A DNA stretch of 64,000 bases from an uncultured Pseudomonadales bacterium (GTDB lineage: Bacteria > Pseudomonadota > Gammaproteobacteria > Pseudomonadales > Azotimanducaceae), in NCBI GenBank assembly GCA_958296295.1, contig OY282460.1, positions 4,262,291-4,326,290 of the forward strand, in the 5' to 3' direction. Shown piece by piece: positions 53,996-63,132 of the stretch; the stretch's first letter is position 1; every line of letters begins with the position of its first letter. The notes beneath the pieces were generated by a model. The model was given only the letters and a program-made list of their open reading frames with translations. It was not told the DNA's origin and made no database searches. The position numbers were made by a program, and so were the translations under genes.

Positions 53996-55318
53996 GTGTT
54001 CAAGCGCGTGTTCATCGCCAACCGCGCCGTGGTGGCGCGCCGGATCGTGCGGGCTTGCGCGGACTTGGGCATCGACAGCGTGGCCGCCTACGCGGATATC
54101 GACGGCGAAGCGCCGCATCTGGCGGAAGCCACCGCCACGGCGCGGTTGCCGGGCTACCAGGCCCCCGACACGTACCTCGACATCGAGCGCCTGGTCGCGG
54201 CGGCAAAGCAAACCCAAGCCGACGCCCTGCACCCGGGTTACGGCTTTCTGGCCGAGCGCGCGGACTTCGCCCGCGCCGTGCAAGCCGCGGGCATTCGCTT
54301 CATCGGGCCGGATCCGCGCTGGATCGAGACGATGGGCGAGAAAGTCGGCGCCCGAGCGAAGATGGCCGCCGCCGGTGTTCCCACGCACGATGGCTCGAAG
54401 GCGCTTGACGGCACGGACGCGCTGAAGACCGAAGCCGCCCGCATCGGCTATCCGGTGTTGTTGAAGCCGGCCGCCGGCGGGGGCGGCATCGGCATGGCGC
54501 GGGCGGACAGCGAATCCGAACTGGTGGCCGCCTTCGCCACCGCGCGGGCCCAAGCGAGCGCGGCGTTTGGCGACGGGACGGTGTATTTGGAGCGCTGTCT
54601 CGCCCGACCGCGGCACATCGAGTTCCAGCTCATCGGCGATGGCGAGCGCGTGGTGGCGGCGTTCGAGCGCGAGTGTTCCGTGCAGCGCCGCCACCAGAAG
54701 GTGATCGAGGAGGCCCCGGCGCCCGGCTTGGCGCGGGCCGAGCTGGCGCGATTCGAGGCCGCCGCGGTGGCGGCCCTCGCCGGCTACGACAGTTTGGGCA
54801 CGGTGGAGACGCTGCTGGCCAACGGCGCGTTCGGTTTTCTGGAAATGAACACGCGCTTGCAGGTGGAGCACGGCGTCACCGAGGAGTTGACCGGCATCGA
54901 CCTGGTGGCGGCGCAGATCCGCATCGCCGCCGGCGAACCGCTCGGCACCATCCTCCCCGCCGATGTTCAGGCGACCGGCCACGCCGTCGAGGCGCGCATA
55001 TACGCCGAGGACTCCGTTCGCATGCTGCCGTCCACCGGACGCCTTGCGGCCTGGCGCCCGCCGTCGATGACCGGCGTGCGCGTGGAGTCCGGGTACCGGC
55101 AAGGCCAGTGGGTGACGCCGTACTTCGACCCCCTCCTCGCCAAGGTGATCGGCACCGGCAAGACGCGCGAGCAGGCCATCGGGCGCACCCTCGTCGGCGT
55201 AAAGGCGTTCGAGATCAGCGGCGTGGAAACCAACCGCCAACTGCTCATGGACGTGCTCGGCGGCGAGCCGTTCATCGCCGGCCGACTGCACACCGAGATG
55301 CTGGCGGGCGCGCCCTGA
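53996..55318 (+). CDS. biotin carboxylase (acyl-CoA carboxylase subunit)
   Basis: A 440-residue ATP-grasp biotin carboxylase. Segments are KRVFIANRAVVARRIVRACA, HPGYGFLAERADFA, FIGPDPRWIETMGEKVGARA, the glycine-rich KPAAGGGGIGMARA at 157-170, FECSVQRRHQKVIEE-type residues, and FGFLEMNTRLQVEHGVTEEL. The N-terminal GEIA is replaced by AVVA and the usual HPVTE by HGVTE. No biotin carrier domain or carboxyltransferase is fused or adjacent, so partners must be elsewhere. GTG start. It could belong to acetyl-, propionyl- or methylcrotonyl-CoA carboxylase. Confidence 0.9.
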   Translation: MFKRVFIANRAVVARRIVRACADLGIDSVAAYADIDGEAPHLAEATATARLPGYQAPDTYLDIERLVAAAKQTQADALHPGYGFLAERADFARAVQAAGIRFIGPDPRWIETMGEKVGARAKMAAAGVPTHDGSKALDGTDALKTEAARIGYPVLLKPAAGGGGIGMARADSESELVAAFATARAQASAAFGDGTVYLERCLARPRHIEFQLIGDGERVVAAFERECSVQRRHQKVIEEAPAPGLARAELARFEAAAVAALAGYDSLGTVETLLANGAFGFLEMNTRLQVEHGVTEELTGIDLVAAQIRIAAGEPLGTILPADVQATGHAVEARIYAEDSVRMLPSTGRLAAWRPPSMTGVRVESGYRQGQWVTPYFDPLLAKVIGTGKTREQAIGRTLVGVKAFEISGVETNRQLLMDVLGGEPFIAGRLHTEMLAGAP

Positions 55319-55339
55319 CGTCGACCAGCCGACATTGGC

Positions 55340-55361
55340 CGCGCTCGCACCCGGGAGCGCG
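55340..55361. terminator. weak hairpin between convergent genes
   Basis: CGCGCTC (55340-55346) and GAGCGCG (55355-55361) form a 7-bp stem with an 8-base loop in the 67-bp gap between the biotin carboxylase and the ProA-like gene. A CTCTTT follows at about 55372. Confidence 0.35.
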
Positions 55362-55385
55362 ACCTCCGCGGCTCTTTAGCCAAAG

Positions 55386-56861
55386 CTAAGGCGCTTCGGC
55401 GCGGTAGCGGGCGCGCACGGTGTACACGCTGTCGCCGGTGAGCACGCCGCCGCGGGCGAAGAGCCGTCCGTGCTGCCAGTTCGACAACCCGAGTTCAGGC
55501 TTGCCCAAGGCGAATTGGCCATCCACCCAGCGGGTGTGGCCGTCACCGACGAACGGCGCGTCGACGGTGGCGAAGAAACGCTCGTGCTCGGCCGCGTCGT
55601 TGGACACCAGGGTTGCGACCAGACGCGGGCTCAAGCGATTGAACATGCGCACCGCCTCGTCCAAGCCGCCCGCCGCCACCAGGGAGACCTCCGGTGTTTC
55701 CTCCCACTCCCATTCCAAGCCCAGATCGGCCAAGTCGATGGATTCGGCCTGCGCCTCGCTCGCCGGCCCGCCGGGGCGCGACACGTTCACGGACGTGGCG
55801 AAGAGCGCGTTCGGCACCAGCTGCTCGCTGCCGCGGGCGACATGCAGCTTGAACGCCTGTCCGCGGCTGCGGCCCGCCTCCCGCAAACCAGCAAGCACGG
55901 CGTCGGCGCGTTCGCGCGCCTTGGACCCACCGACGAGGCAGCAGGTGTTCAGGGTGTTGCAGACTTTGCGGTCCAGCGAGCGGGCAACCACATCGCGCAC
56001 GGTCGCCACATCCGCTTTGTCCGAGACGACCAGCCACGCGCCGCCGGTGCCGTGCAAACTCACCGGCGTGCCGGCGCCGCGCGCCAACGCGCCCAACGTC
56101 TCCACCGCCGGGCCGGAACCGCGCGCCACCGCCAGCGCGAGGCGCGGATCCAGAAAAAGCGCCCAGCCCGCGGCATGCTCCGCGCTTTCCACCAGGCGCA
56201 CGGCGCCGTTCGGCAAACCCGCCTCGCGCAACGCCGGGGAGATGGCCAGACGCATGATCGCCTGGGCCGTGGCAAGCGCGTCGCGGCCAATGCGAAACAC
56301 CACCGTGTTGCCGCCGCGCAACACGCCGCAAGCGTCCGCAAGCACGTTGGGCCGGCCTTCGAAGACGAACGCCACCACGCCGAGCGCCGCGCCCACGAGA
56401 TCCACTTGGAAACCCGGGCGGCGCACCGTCTCCAACACCGCCCCGCGCCGTGTCGGCATGGCCGCCCACGCTCGCAACCCGGCGATCATGTTCTCCCGCA
56501 TGGTGGGCGAAACGGCGAGCCGCGTGGTGGAGCGGCCGCGACGGCGGGCCCCGGCCACGTCGGCCGCGTTCACTTGCGAGACCTCTCGCCACAGGTCGTC
56601 GTCCTGCAACGCCGCCGCAGCGCAACCATAGAAGGCCGCGATGGCGTCGTCCGGCACGGCTTGCATCGCCCGGAAGGCGTCCACCGCCTCATCCACCGCG
56701 GCGCCGGCCAACGCGAGCTGGGTAGCGGGAATGCGCAACAGCCCGGCGCCGGCATCCGCCACCAGGCGGTCGCCTTCGCCAAAGGCCGCGGCGAGCGCGT
56801 CGTCCACTGTGAACGCGCGGCCATCGCTGCCGAGAACGACCGTGCCGGCAGCGACGGTCAT
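55386..56861 (-). CDS. ProA-like glutamate-5-semialdehyde dehydrogenase
   Basis: A 491-residue aldehyde-dehydrogenase-fold protein most like ProA. Features are SPTMRENMIAGLRAWAAMPT, GVVAFVFEGRPNVLADACGV, LRGGNTVVFRIG and the catalytic Cys301 in RKVCNTLNTCCLVGG. ProA is usually about 420 residues; this one has some 55 extra N-terminal residues (VVLGSDGRAFTVDDALAAAF). It is embedded in an acyl-CoA dehydrogenase operon and not next to proB, so its substrate might not be gamma-glutamyl phosphate. The ATG is 4 bp after the DUF523 stop. Confidence 0.85.
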   Translation of the reverse strand: MTVAAGTVVLGSDGRAFTVDDALAAAFGEGDRLVADAGAGLLRIPATQLALAGAAVDEAVDAFRAMQAVPDDAIAAFYGCAAAALQDDDLWREVSQVNAADVAGARRRGRSTTRLAVSPTMRENMIAGLRAWAAMPTRRGAVLETVRRPGFQVDLVGAALGVVAFVFEGRPNVLADACGVLRGGNTVVFRIGRDALATAQAIMRLAISPALREAGLPNGAVRLVESAEHAAGWALFLDPRLALAVARGSGPAVETLGALARGAGTPVSLHGTGGAWLVVSDKADVATVRDVVARSLDRKVCNTLNTCCLVGGSKARERADAVLAGLREAGRSRGQAFKLHVARGSEQLVPNALFATSVNVSRPGGPASEAQAESIDLADLGLEWEWEETPEVSLVAAGGLDEAVRMFNRLSPRLVATLVSNDAAEHERFFATVDAPFVGDGHTRWVDGQFALGKPELGLSNWQHGRLFARGGVLTGDSVYTVRARYRAEAP

Positions 56862-56865
56862 GGCG

Positions 56866-57462
56866 TCAAGCCGTCCCGCCGTTGCCAGTCGCGTTCTCCG
56901 CGAACAAGCCGGCGATCCGCTTCCGCAAGCGCGCTCGCGCAACCGGTCGCCCGCTCCTCGCGGCCACCGCGGAGGCGAAGTCGAGCAGCGCCGGCGCATC
57001 GCCCAACGATTCGGCCTCCACCGCCGGCAAGCCGGGGAGGGCATCCAGAACGGCCGCCGCGTAGACGCCGCGCCCAACGCGGCGAAACGTGCCGTCCGCG
57101 GCGAAGACCTTCACGCCCCGCAAGCCGCAGCTGGGCGAACGGGCCGCGAAGATGCAGCCATGCACTTGGGCGAGCGTCCGCGATTGGCGAGTGGCGAAAC
57201 GCCGGAGACGCCGCGTGAAGTCCCGGCTCGGATCGGCGACGGCCACCGCCCGGGGATCCGCCGCCTCGCCGGCGAGTCGAATGGGCTCGCGCGGCACGCC
57301 CATGCCGATGCCGACCTCCGGGCAGATGGCGACGAAGCGGAACAACCGCTGGACGACGCCGCGCGGCCAGCCGTCGCCATTGTGGTCGCCGTCCCAACGC
57401 ACCCGTTCGCCCAGCAGACATTCGCTGGCGGCCACGGTGCCGAGCGGCGCGTCAGGCGCCAA
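56866..57462 (-). CDS. DUF523 family protein
   Basis: A protein of about 198 residues with the DUF523 pattern VAASECLLGERVRWDGDHNG, FVAICPEVGIGMGVPREPIR and GCIFAARSPSCGLRGVKVF, with conserved Cys in each block. These are thought to be metal- or cluster-binding proteins of unknown role. The start is uncertain: TTG 57462 overlaps the end of the upstream acyl-CoA dehydrogenase by 11 bp, while GTG 57435 begins directly on the first conserved strand. Both neighbours are on the same strand within a few bases. Confidence 0.82.
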   Translation of the reverse strand: MAPDAPLGTVAASECLLGERVRWDGDHNGDGWPRGVVQRLFRFVAICPEVGIGMGVPREPIRLAGEAADPRAVAVADPSRDFTRRLRRFATRQSRTLAQVHGCIFAARSPSCGLRGVKVFAADGTFRRVGRGVYAAAVLDALPGLPAVEAESLGDAPALLDFASAVAARSGRPVARARLRKRIAGLFAENATGNGGTA

Positions 57463-58366
57463 CGATGAAATCCCACACGCGGTCGGCGCCGCCGGCGGCG
57501 ACGCGGCGGCCGAGCCGCGTTTGCCACACGGTCTCGTGCCCGTGTTCGTCGCGCCACGCCCACAACCGGCGCGTGAACCGGTGCAGATCGTGTTCGTGGG
57601 TGAAGCCCATCGCGCCGTGGACCTGGTGCGCCAGCTCGGCGCCGATTCCGGCCGCTTCACCGACCCGCGCCTTGGCCGCGGCAGCCTCGTCCACGAAACG
57701 CGGCGTGCCGCAGGCGGCGACGCAACCGTCGCGGGCGCTGCCGGCGGCGGCCACTTCGCCGGCGAGCACCGCCAAGCCATGCTGCACGGCTTGGAACTTG
57801 GCGATGGGGCGGCCGAACTGCTCGCGTTCGGTGGCGTGGGCGATGCACATTTCCAGCACCCTTTCCAAGGCGCCGGCCATCAGCGCAACGCGGGAAACCG
57901 CGAGCAGCGTTGGCAATTCCCGCGGCACGGCCACCGGACGCGGGTTCAGCAACTCCACCCACGCGAACGGTTCGCCGGCCAGGTTGCTTGCCGGCGCGCA
58001 GCCGAATTCCGAACTGACTTGCCCTTCAATCGAAAGCACTTGCCGAGCCGCCGTTGGCCACGGCGCCAGCCCTCCGGCGGCTATGGTCGTGAACCCGGCG
58101 GCGTTGGCGTCCGCCACCACGGTGCCGGCCAGCAGCATCTCGGCGAGCGGCAACGGGACAGCGTGGCGGCCCGCCACGGTCAACAGCCCAAAGAGGTCGT
58201 CCCAGCCGGTGCCGGAATCCGCGCCGCCCACTTTGTGCAGTCCGGTTTTTTCCACCACCGCCCAGAGCGCCGCGGGAAAGATCCCGCTCTCGGCGTCGTC
58301 CCAAGCCGCCCTCGTCACATGATCCGCGAAGACGCGCTCGGCGGTCTCCTTGAGAAGGCGATCCAT
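57452..58366 (-). CDS. acyl-CoA dehydrogenase, smaller subunit type
   Basis: A 304-residue shortened acyl-CoA dehydrogenase. It has MDRLLKETAERVFADHV, a middle domain with reduced FAD-binding loops, and the C-terminal domain HATEREQFGRPIAKFQAVQH and QVHGAMGFTHEHDLHRFTRR with an Arg-rich end. Its stop/start arrangement (TGATG, one shared base) with the larger acyl-CoA dehydrogenase upstream indicates a heteromeric enzyme, as in steroid side-chain or bile-acid degradation dehydrogenases of the alpha2-beta2 type. The specificity is inferred. Confidence 0.9.
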   Translation of the reverse strand: MDRLLKETAERVFADHVTRAAWDDAESGIFPAALWAVVEKTGLHKVGGADSGTGWDDLFGLLTVAGRHAVPLPLAEMLLAGTVVADANAAGFTTIAAGGLAPWPTAARQVLSIEGQVSSEFGCAPASNLAGEPFAWVELLNPRPVAVPRELPTLLAVSRVALMAGALERVLEMCIAHATEREQFGRPIAKFQAVQHGLAVLAGEVAAAGSARDGCVAACGTPRFVDEAAAAKARVGEAAGIGAELAHQVHGAMGFTHEHDLHRFTRRLWAWRDEHGHETVWQTRLGRRVAAGGADRVWDFIVGA

Positions 58367-59547
58367 CAGCGCAGTCCCAGACCCCTGGCGATGACGCCGC
58401 GCAGGATCTCCCGGGTGCCGCCGCGCAAGGTGAACGACGGCGCGTAAAGGACGGTCTGGCGCAAGCAGCGTTCCAGCGGGGCGAGCCACGCCGACATCGG
58501 ATCGCGCTCGACCGCGAACGGCAACGGCTCGCCTTCTCGACCCGCCCGGCACAGCGGACTCAAGCGCACCAGTTCCGGCAGCATTTTCTCGAAGTCGTTG
58601 CCGAGCGATTTCACCAACGCGGACTCCACCACCGGACTTTGCCCTTGCTGCAGCATCCCGGCCACGGAGATGGACATTCGGCGCAGCGTCATCAGCTGGC
58701 TGGCCAAGCGGCCGATCAGCGCCGCGGCGCCGTCGTCCGGGCTTGGCCCGGCGGCGCGCACGAACTCCACGAACACGCGGAATGCGGACAGGAACCGCTC
58801 CGGGCCGCTGCGTTCGTACCCCAACTCGCTGGTCACCTGCGTCCAGCCGCCGCCGGGTTCGCCCACGAGGTTCGCATCCGGCACGAAGCAATCCTGGAAC
58901 GCCACTTCGTTGAAGTCCTCGCCGCCGGCCAAGTTGCGGATGGGACGCACGGCAACGCCTTCGGCCTTGAGATCCACGATCAACTGCGAGAGCCCGGCGT
59001 GACGGTTCGCCGACCGCGGCCCGGTGCGCACCAGAGCGATGATGAAGTGGTTTCGGTGGGCGTCCGTCGTCCAGATCTTCGCGCCGTTCACCAGCCACCC
59101 GCCGTCTACCCGTTCCGCCCGAGTGCGCACGGAGGCCAAATCCGAACCGGTGTTCGGTTCGCTCATGCCGATGGAGAAATAGCACTCGCCGCGGGCGATG
59201 CCCGGCAGAAAGCGTCGCCGTTGCGCCCGGCTGCCAAACTTCAGCAGCAGCGGGCCGCTCTGGCGATCCGCGATCCAGTGCGCGGCCACCGGCGCGCCCG
59301 CCGCCAGCAGCTCCTCGGTGACGACGTAGCGCTCGAAGAACGTGCGCGCGCCTCCGCCGTGCTCCTTCGGCCACGTCATGCCGATCCAACCGCGCGCCCC
59401 GAGCTTGCGCGAAAACGCCGGATCGTGGCCCTCGCCGAAATCCGAATTCGGCCAATAGCCGTCAGGCCACTCGGCGGCGAGAAACTCGCGCACTTGACCG
59501 CGCAGCGCCTCCGCCTCTGGCGGCAGAGCGACGGAATCAAATCTCAC
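58366..59547 (-). CDS. acyl-CoA dehydrogenase, larger subunit type
   Basis: A 393-residue acyl-CoA dehydrogenase with the full FAD layout: GMTWPKEHGGG, IGMSEPNTGSDLASVRTRAE, WLVNGAKIWTTDAH, and a C-terminal APSFTLRGGTREILRGVIAR in place of the usual YEGT segment. The SLRGGTxEI form is typical of heteromeric FadE-type steroid-related dehydrogenases. It starts the operon and is translationally coupled to the smaller subunit. The ATG begins 10 residues before the first helix. Confidence 0.93.
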   Translation of the reverse strand: MRFDSVALPPEAEALRGQVREFLAAEWPDGYWPNSDFGEGHDPAFSRKLGARGWIGMTWPKEHGGGARTFFERYVVTEELLAAGAPVAAHWIADRQSGPLLLKFGSRAQRRRFLPGIARGECYFSIGMSEPNTGSDLASVRTRAERVDGGWLVNGAKIWTTDAHRNHFIIALVRTGPRSANRHAGLSQLIVDLKAEGVAVRPIRNLAGGEDFNEVAFQDCFVPDANLVGEPGGGWTQVTSELGYERSGPERFLSAFRVFVEFVRAAGPSPDDGAAALIGRLASQLMTLRRMSISVAGMLQQGQSPVVESALVKSLGNDFEKMLPELVRLSPLCRAGREGEPLPFAVERDPMSAWLAPLERCLRQTVLYAPSFTLRGGTREILRGVIARGLGLR

Positions 59548-59771
59548 GAGCGGCGCGCCACGCCAATTGCCAAACTCGCCCCCAGCGTCATGCCCCGAAC
59601 GGCACAGGATGCTACCACGCGCCGATCTGCGCCCCGCCTTGCCGGCGTCGCCGATGCGGGCGGCCAGGCCGGTATGATGGCCACGAACGCCTTCGTGATC
59701 CGCGCCGGGCCGCCACCGGCGAACGGCGCGAGATCCGGCGGCGCCGACGGAAACACGAAACGCGAGAGCTT

Positions 59772-60194
59772 GTGCCCGCCCATTCCGAAGCCGAACTCGC
59801 GCGTCTGTTCGCGCCGATCCTCTCGTCGATGGAGCGGCAGGCGGGCGTCGCCGGGCGGTTCGTGGACAAGGCCCGCTACCGCATCCACCTGGCCACGCTG
59901 TGGGCGAATCTGGTCATGGATCCGGCGGCGTGCGGCATTGACGAGACGGATCTGGAGAACGCCCATGACGTCATCAACCTGGCGGCCGAGCGCGTGCTCG
60001 GCGAAGGCGAGGCGATCACGGCCGCGTTCCGGTTCCTCTCAGGCCAAGACGGCGAGAAGGCGATGGATGCGGCGCAACTGCGCGCGACGCACCGGCAGCT
60101 GCTGCTCTACTTCAGCTCGATGATCCTCGACCCCGCCGGTCACCGGCGCTGGACGGAGCAAGTGCGGAAACCCCGGCAACCACCGCCGCGTTGA
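59772..60194 (+). CDS. hypothetical helical protein
   Basis: A 140-residue protein from a GTG start. It is helical throughout, with ARLFAPILSSMERQAGVAGR, HLATLWANLVMDPAACGIDE, DLENAHDVINLAAERVLGEG and QLRATHRQLLLYFSSMILDP. No motif identifies a function. The codon positions look coding (strong third-position GC). The 224 bp before it (59548-59771) hold no gene. It converges with the TRAP operon. Confidence 0.65.
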   Translation: MPAHSEAELARLFAPILSSMERQAGVAGRFVDKARYRIHLATLWANLVMDPAACGIDETDLENAHDVINLAAERVLGEGEAITAAFRFLSGQDGEKAMDAAQLRATHRQLLLYFSSMILDPAGHRRWTEQVRKPRQPPPR

Positions 60195-60221
60195 CCTCTC
60201 CACAGGTGCCCTGCGAACGCC

Positions 60222-61493
60222 CTACAAGTGCCAAGTGGAGAACCATGGGAAGTAGGTGATGAGCAACAGCGCCAAGAGCATCACGGCCATGAACGGCAGG
60301 CAGGCGGCGTAGATCTCGATCATCGGCTTGTTGAAGCGGTAGCTTGAGATAAACAGGTTGATGCCCACCGGCGGCGTGAAATAGCCGATTTCCAAATTCG
60401 CCAAGAAGATGATGCCGAAGTGCAACGGATGGATGTTGTAGCCCACCGCGACCGGCAGCAACAGCGGCACCATGATCACGATGGCGGAGAAAATGTCCAA
60501 GATGGCGCCCATCGCCAGCAACAGGATGTTGAGCAGGATAAGAAACATGTATTTGTTGGAGATGTGCTGCTGCATGGTCGCAAACACTTTCTGCGGCACT
60601 TCGGCGTCCACCAGGTAGTTCGTGAAAGCGAGCGCCACTCCCAGTATCAGCAGGATGCTGCCCACCATGACCATCGCTTCCCGCACGACGTTCGGCAGCC
60701 GGCGCCATTTCACGTCGCGGTACAGGACAACCTCGGCGACGAAAACGTAGACGGCCGTCAACGCGGCGGCCTCCGAGATGGCGAAGTAGCCGGAGTAAAT
60801 GCCGCCGAGCACCACGAACGGCAACGGCAGTTCCCAACGCGCCGCCACCACCGCCCGCCACAACGCCCGCTTGTCGAACCCGGTGCGCGGCACCCCGCCG
60901 TGCGCCCAAACGGCGTAGCCGGAGAGCAGCACAACCATCAGGAGCGTCGGCCCCAAGCCGCCGATGAAGAGCTGCTCCAGCGTGAACGGCTCGCCAACCT
61001 CAAGCCTCTGCGCGACCACCCCGTACAGGATGAGCGGCACCGACGGCACGAGGAGCAGGCCGAGGCTGCCGGAAGTCGTCACGAGCCCCAAGCTGAATCG
61101 ATCGCTGTAGCCGCTGGCCATGAGCATCGGCAACACCAGCCCGCCCAAGGCCACGATGGTGACGCCCGAGGCGCCGGTGAGCGCGGTGAACAGCGCGAAA
61201 GCCACGAAACCCACGATGGCGAGGCCGGCCGGCATCCAGCCAAACAATGCCCGCGTCAACGCCATCAGCCGTTCGGAGGACTTGGCGTGCGCCATGAGAT
61301 AGCCGGCGAAGGTGAAAAACGGCAGCGCCACCAGCAGGGGCTGGTGCGTGATCTCGTACACGCTGAGCGCGGCGGAACCGAGCGGCACACCCGTGGCCAG
61401 GAAGCCCAGCATGGCGGCGGCCAGAATCACCACGAAAAGCGGCGCGCCGAGCACCGCCATCAACACCACCAAGGCGGCGCCGGCCCAGATCAT
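60222..61493 (-). CDS. TRAP transporter large permease DctM
   Basis: A 423-residue protein with about twelve membrane helices and the DctM signatures: PLFVVILAAAMLGFLATGV, PLLVALPFFTFAGYLMAHAK, ALFTALTGASGVTIVALGGL, and LEIGYFTPPVGINLFISSYR. It imports an organic acid using the sodium or proton gradient. The start ATG overlaps the DctQ stop by 4 bp. It is the last gene of the TatT-DctP-DctQ-DctM operon. Confidence 0.94.
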   Translation of the reverse strand: MIWAGAALVVLMAVLGAPLFVVILAAAMLGFLATGVPLGSAALSVYEITHQPLLVALPFFTFAGYLMAHAKSSERLMALTRALFGWMPAGLAIVGFVAFALFTALTGASGVTIVALGGLVLPMLMASGYSDRFSLGLVTTSGSLGLLLVPSVPLILYGVVAQRLEVGEPFTLEQLFIGGLGPTLLMVVLLSGYAVWAHGGVPRTGFDKRALWRAVVAARWELPLPFVVLGGIYSGYFAISEAAALTAVYVFVAEVVLYRDVKWRRLPNVVREAMVMVGSILLILGVALAFTNYLVDAEVPQKVFATMQQHISNKYMFLILLNILLLAMGAILDIFSAIVIMVPLLLPVAVGYNIHPLHFGIIFLANLEIGYFTPPVGINLFISSYRFNKPMIEIYAACLPFMAVMLLALLLITYFPWFSTWHL

Positions 61494-62005
61494 GGCCCGG
61501 TCTCGCCGGAATCGGGCTGGTCGTCGGCGGCGTTTTGCGCCGAGCGGGCTGGCCAGACCGCGCGCGCCAAGTAGTCCAGGGCCATGGCGCCGCCGGCCAC
61601 CGGAATGATGCTCTCGCACACCCAGGCCGGCACGTCGCCAAGCCCCGGCGTGCCGTACTCGAAGTCCACGCGGATGAACTCGATGGAGTACCAAGCGAGA
61701 GTCCCGCAGAGCACCGCCGCGAACAGCGAGGTGACGCTCTCGGCGACCCGCCGCAGGCGCGGGCCGGCGAAGCGCGAAACCAAATCGATCTTGATGTGGC
61801 GGTTCTCGCGCGCCGCCGCCACGGCACCGACCATGGTGGCCCACAGCATGGCCACGTGCACCAGGTCCGACCCCCAAGTGATGCCGCCGCCGAACAGATT
61901 GCGCGCGAGGATCTGGTAGGCGGCGACGCCGATCATCGCCGTGAGCAGCGCGACCAAGAGGCCCGTCTCGACCAGATCCAAGCCGCGGCGGAGGCGCTTT
62001 GGCAT
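61490..62005 (-). CDS. TRAP transporter small permease DctQ
   Basis: A 171-residue protein with four membrane segments: LVETGLLVALLTAMIGVAAY, the conserved WGSDLVHVAMLWATMVGAVA, then VTSLFAAVLCGTLAWYSIEF and a last helix near residues 125-150. RENRHIKIDLV is the family signature. It is followed with an ATGA overlap by dctM. Partner of the large permease in the membrane. Confidence 0.92.
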   Translation of the reverse strand: MPKRLRRGLDLVETGLLVALLTAMIGVAAYQILARNLFGGGITWGSDLVHVAMLWATMVGAVAAARENRHIKIDLVSRFAGPRLRRVAESVTSLFAAVLCGTLAWYSIEFIRVDFEYGTPGLGDVPAWVCESIIPVAGGAMALDYLARAVWPARSAQNAADDQPDSGETGP

Positions 62006-62091
62006 GTCGATGGGGCCGCGCGGGAGAACCGCGCCTACGCCTTGGCTCCAAGGCGACCGCGGCGAACGTTGGCCACATGCTCTCCCACAGG

Positions 62092-63132
62092 TTACGGCGT
62101 TGGCGCGCGGATGGCCGCCAGGTGTTCCTGCAGAGTCTCGTGCATGGCGGTGCCGATCACGCCTTCATCCACCCACTTGGCGGCGGCCGCGTTCGCGAAG
62201 TCCCGCCAAGTGGCCCGCTCGTCCGGCGTCAGCGTGACGATTCGCAACCCGACTTCGCTCAGCACCGCCAGGACCCGTTCGTGGTCGTCCCGATTTTGCC
62301 GATCGGATTCCGCCACCGCGGCGCCCATGATGCGCCGCATCGCTTCAAGGTCCTCCTCGGCGACGCCCCGCAACGCCTTCTTGTCCACGACGAACGTGCC
62401 GTAGATGTACATGATCGGCAAATCCACCACATACTTCAGCCGCCTGTGCCATTGCAGCGGCAGGACGGCCACCGGCGGCACCGCCACGGTATCGATAAGG
62501 CCCGAGCTCAAACCACCCGCCACGTCCGCTATGGTGAGCGAAATCGGCGAGATGCCAAACGCCTCCAAGGTGCGCGCCGCGGCGACATCGCCTTGCGGCG
62601 ACCACACCTTCAGGCGGCGTCCATCCGCCACGGTGCGCGCCGGTTTGATGGACATGGGATAGGCCATGCCCACCTCGGCGATGCCGAAGCACTCGAATCC
62701 GGCGGCGTCGAGGCCGGCGAGCAGCAGCGGGTCCATGCGTTGGCGCACGGCGTCGACCTCCGCCAAATCCCGGAACGCCATCGGCAGGTTGTATATCTGC
62801 AAATCCGGGTAGATGCGTTGGAACACCGCCGCGGTCATCAAGCCGCCATGCAATTCGCCAATGCCGATCTTGCGCAGCACCACCGTGTCGTCCCGGCCTT
62901 TTCGACCGTCGGCGTAAATCCGAAACTCCAGGCGCCCTTCCGTGACCGCCTTCAATTCCTCGTTGGCGGCATTCAAGGTCTTGACCCAAGACGAACTTCC
63001 GGGTGACGTCGTGGCCACCTTCAGCGTCTTCGCCGCTAAGGGCTCGGGGAGAGCAACGAGCAGGGCGAACGCCAACCCGAGGGCGCTTGCCGCCGAGAGC
63101 CCTCGGCGGAGCCCGGCGCTAGAAGTGATCAT
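62092..63132 (-). CDS. TRAP transporter substrate-binding protein DctP
   Basis: A 346-residue periplasmic binding protein with a signal peptide (ALGLAFALLVALPEPLAAKT). Characteristic segments are LKVATTSPGSSSWVKTLNAA, FRIYADGRKGRDDTVVLRKI, GIGELHGGLMTAAVFQRIYP, and the DctP hallmark VADGRRLKVWSPQGDVAAAR where an Arg usually binds the substrate carboxylate. The ATG at 63132 overlaps the TatT stop by 14 bp. The substrate is unknown. Confidence 0.93.
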   Translation of the reverse strand: MITSSAGLRRGLSAASALGLAFALLVALPEPLAAKTLKVATTSPGSSSWVKTLNAANEELKAVTEGRLEFRIYADGRKGRDDTVVLRKIGIGELHGGLMTAAVFQRIYPDLQIYNLPMAFRDLAEVDAVRQRMDPLLLAGLDAAGFECFGIAEVGMAYPMSIKPARTVADGRRLKVWSPQGDVAAARTLEAFGISPISLTIADVAGGLSSGLIDTVAVPPVAVLPLQWHRRLKYVVDLPIMYIYGTFVVDKKALRGVAEEDLEAMRRIMGAAVAESDRQNRDDHERVLAVLSEVGLRIVTLTPDERATWRDFANAAAAKWVDEGVIGTAMHETLQEHLAAIRAPTP

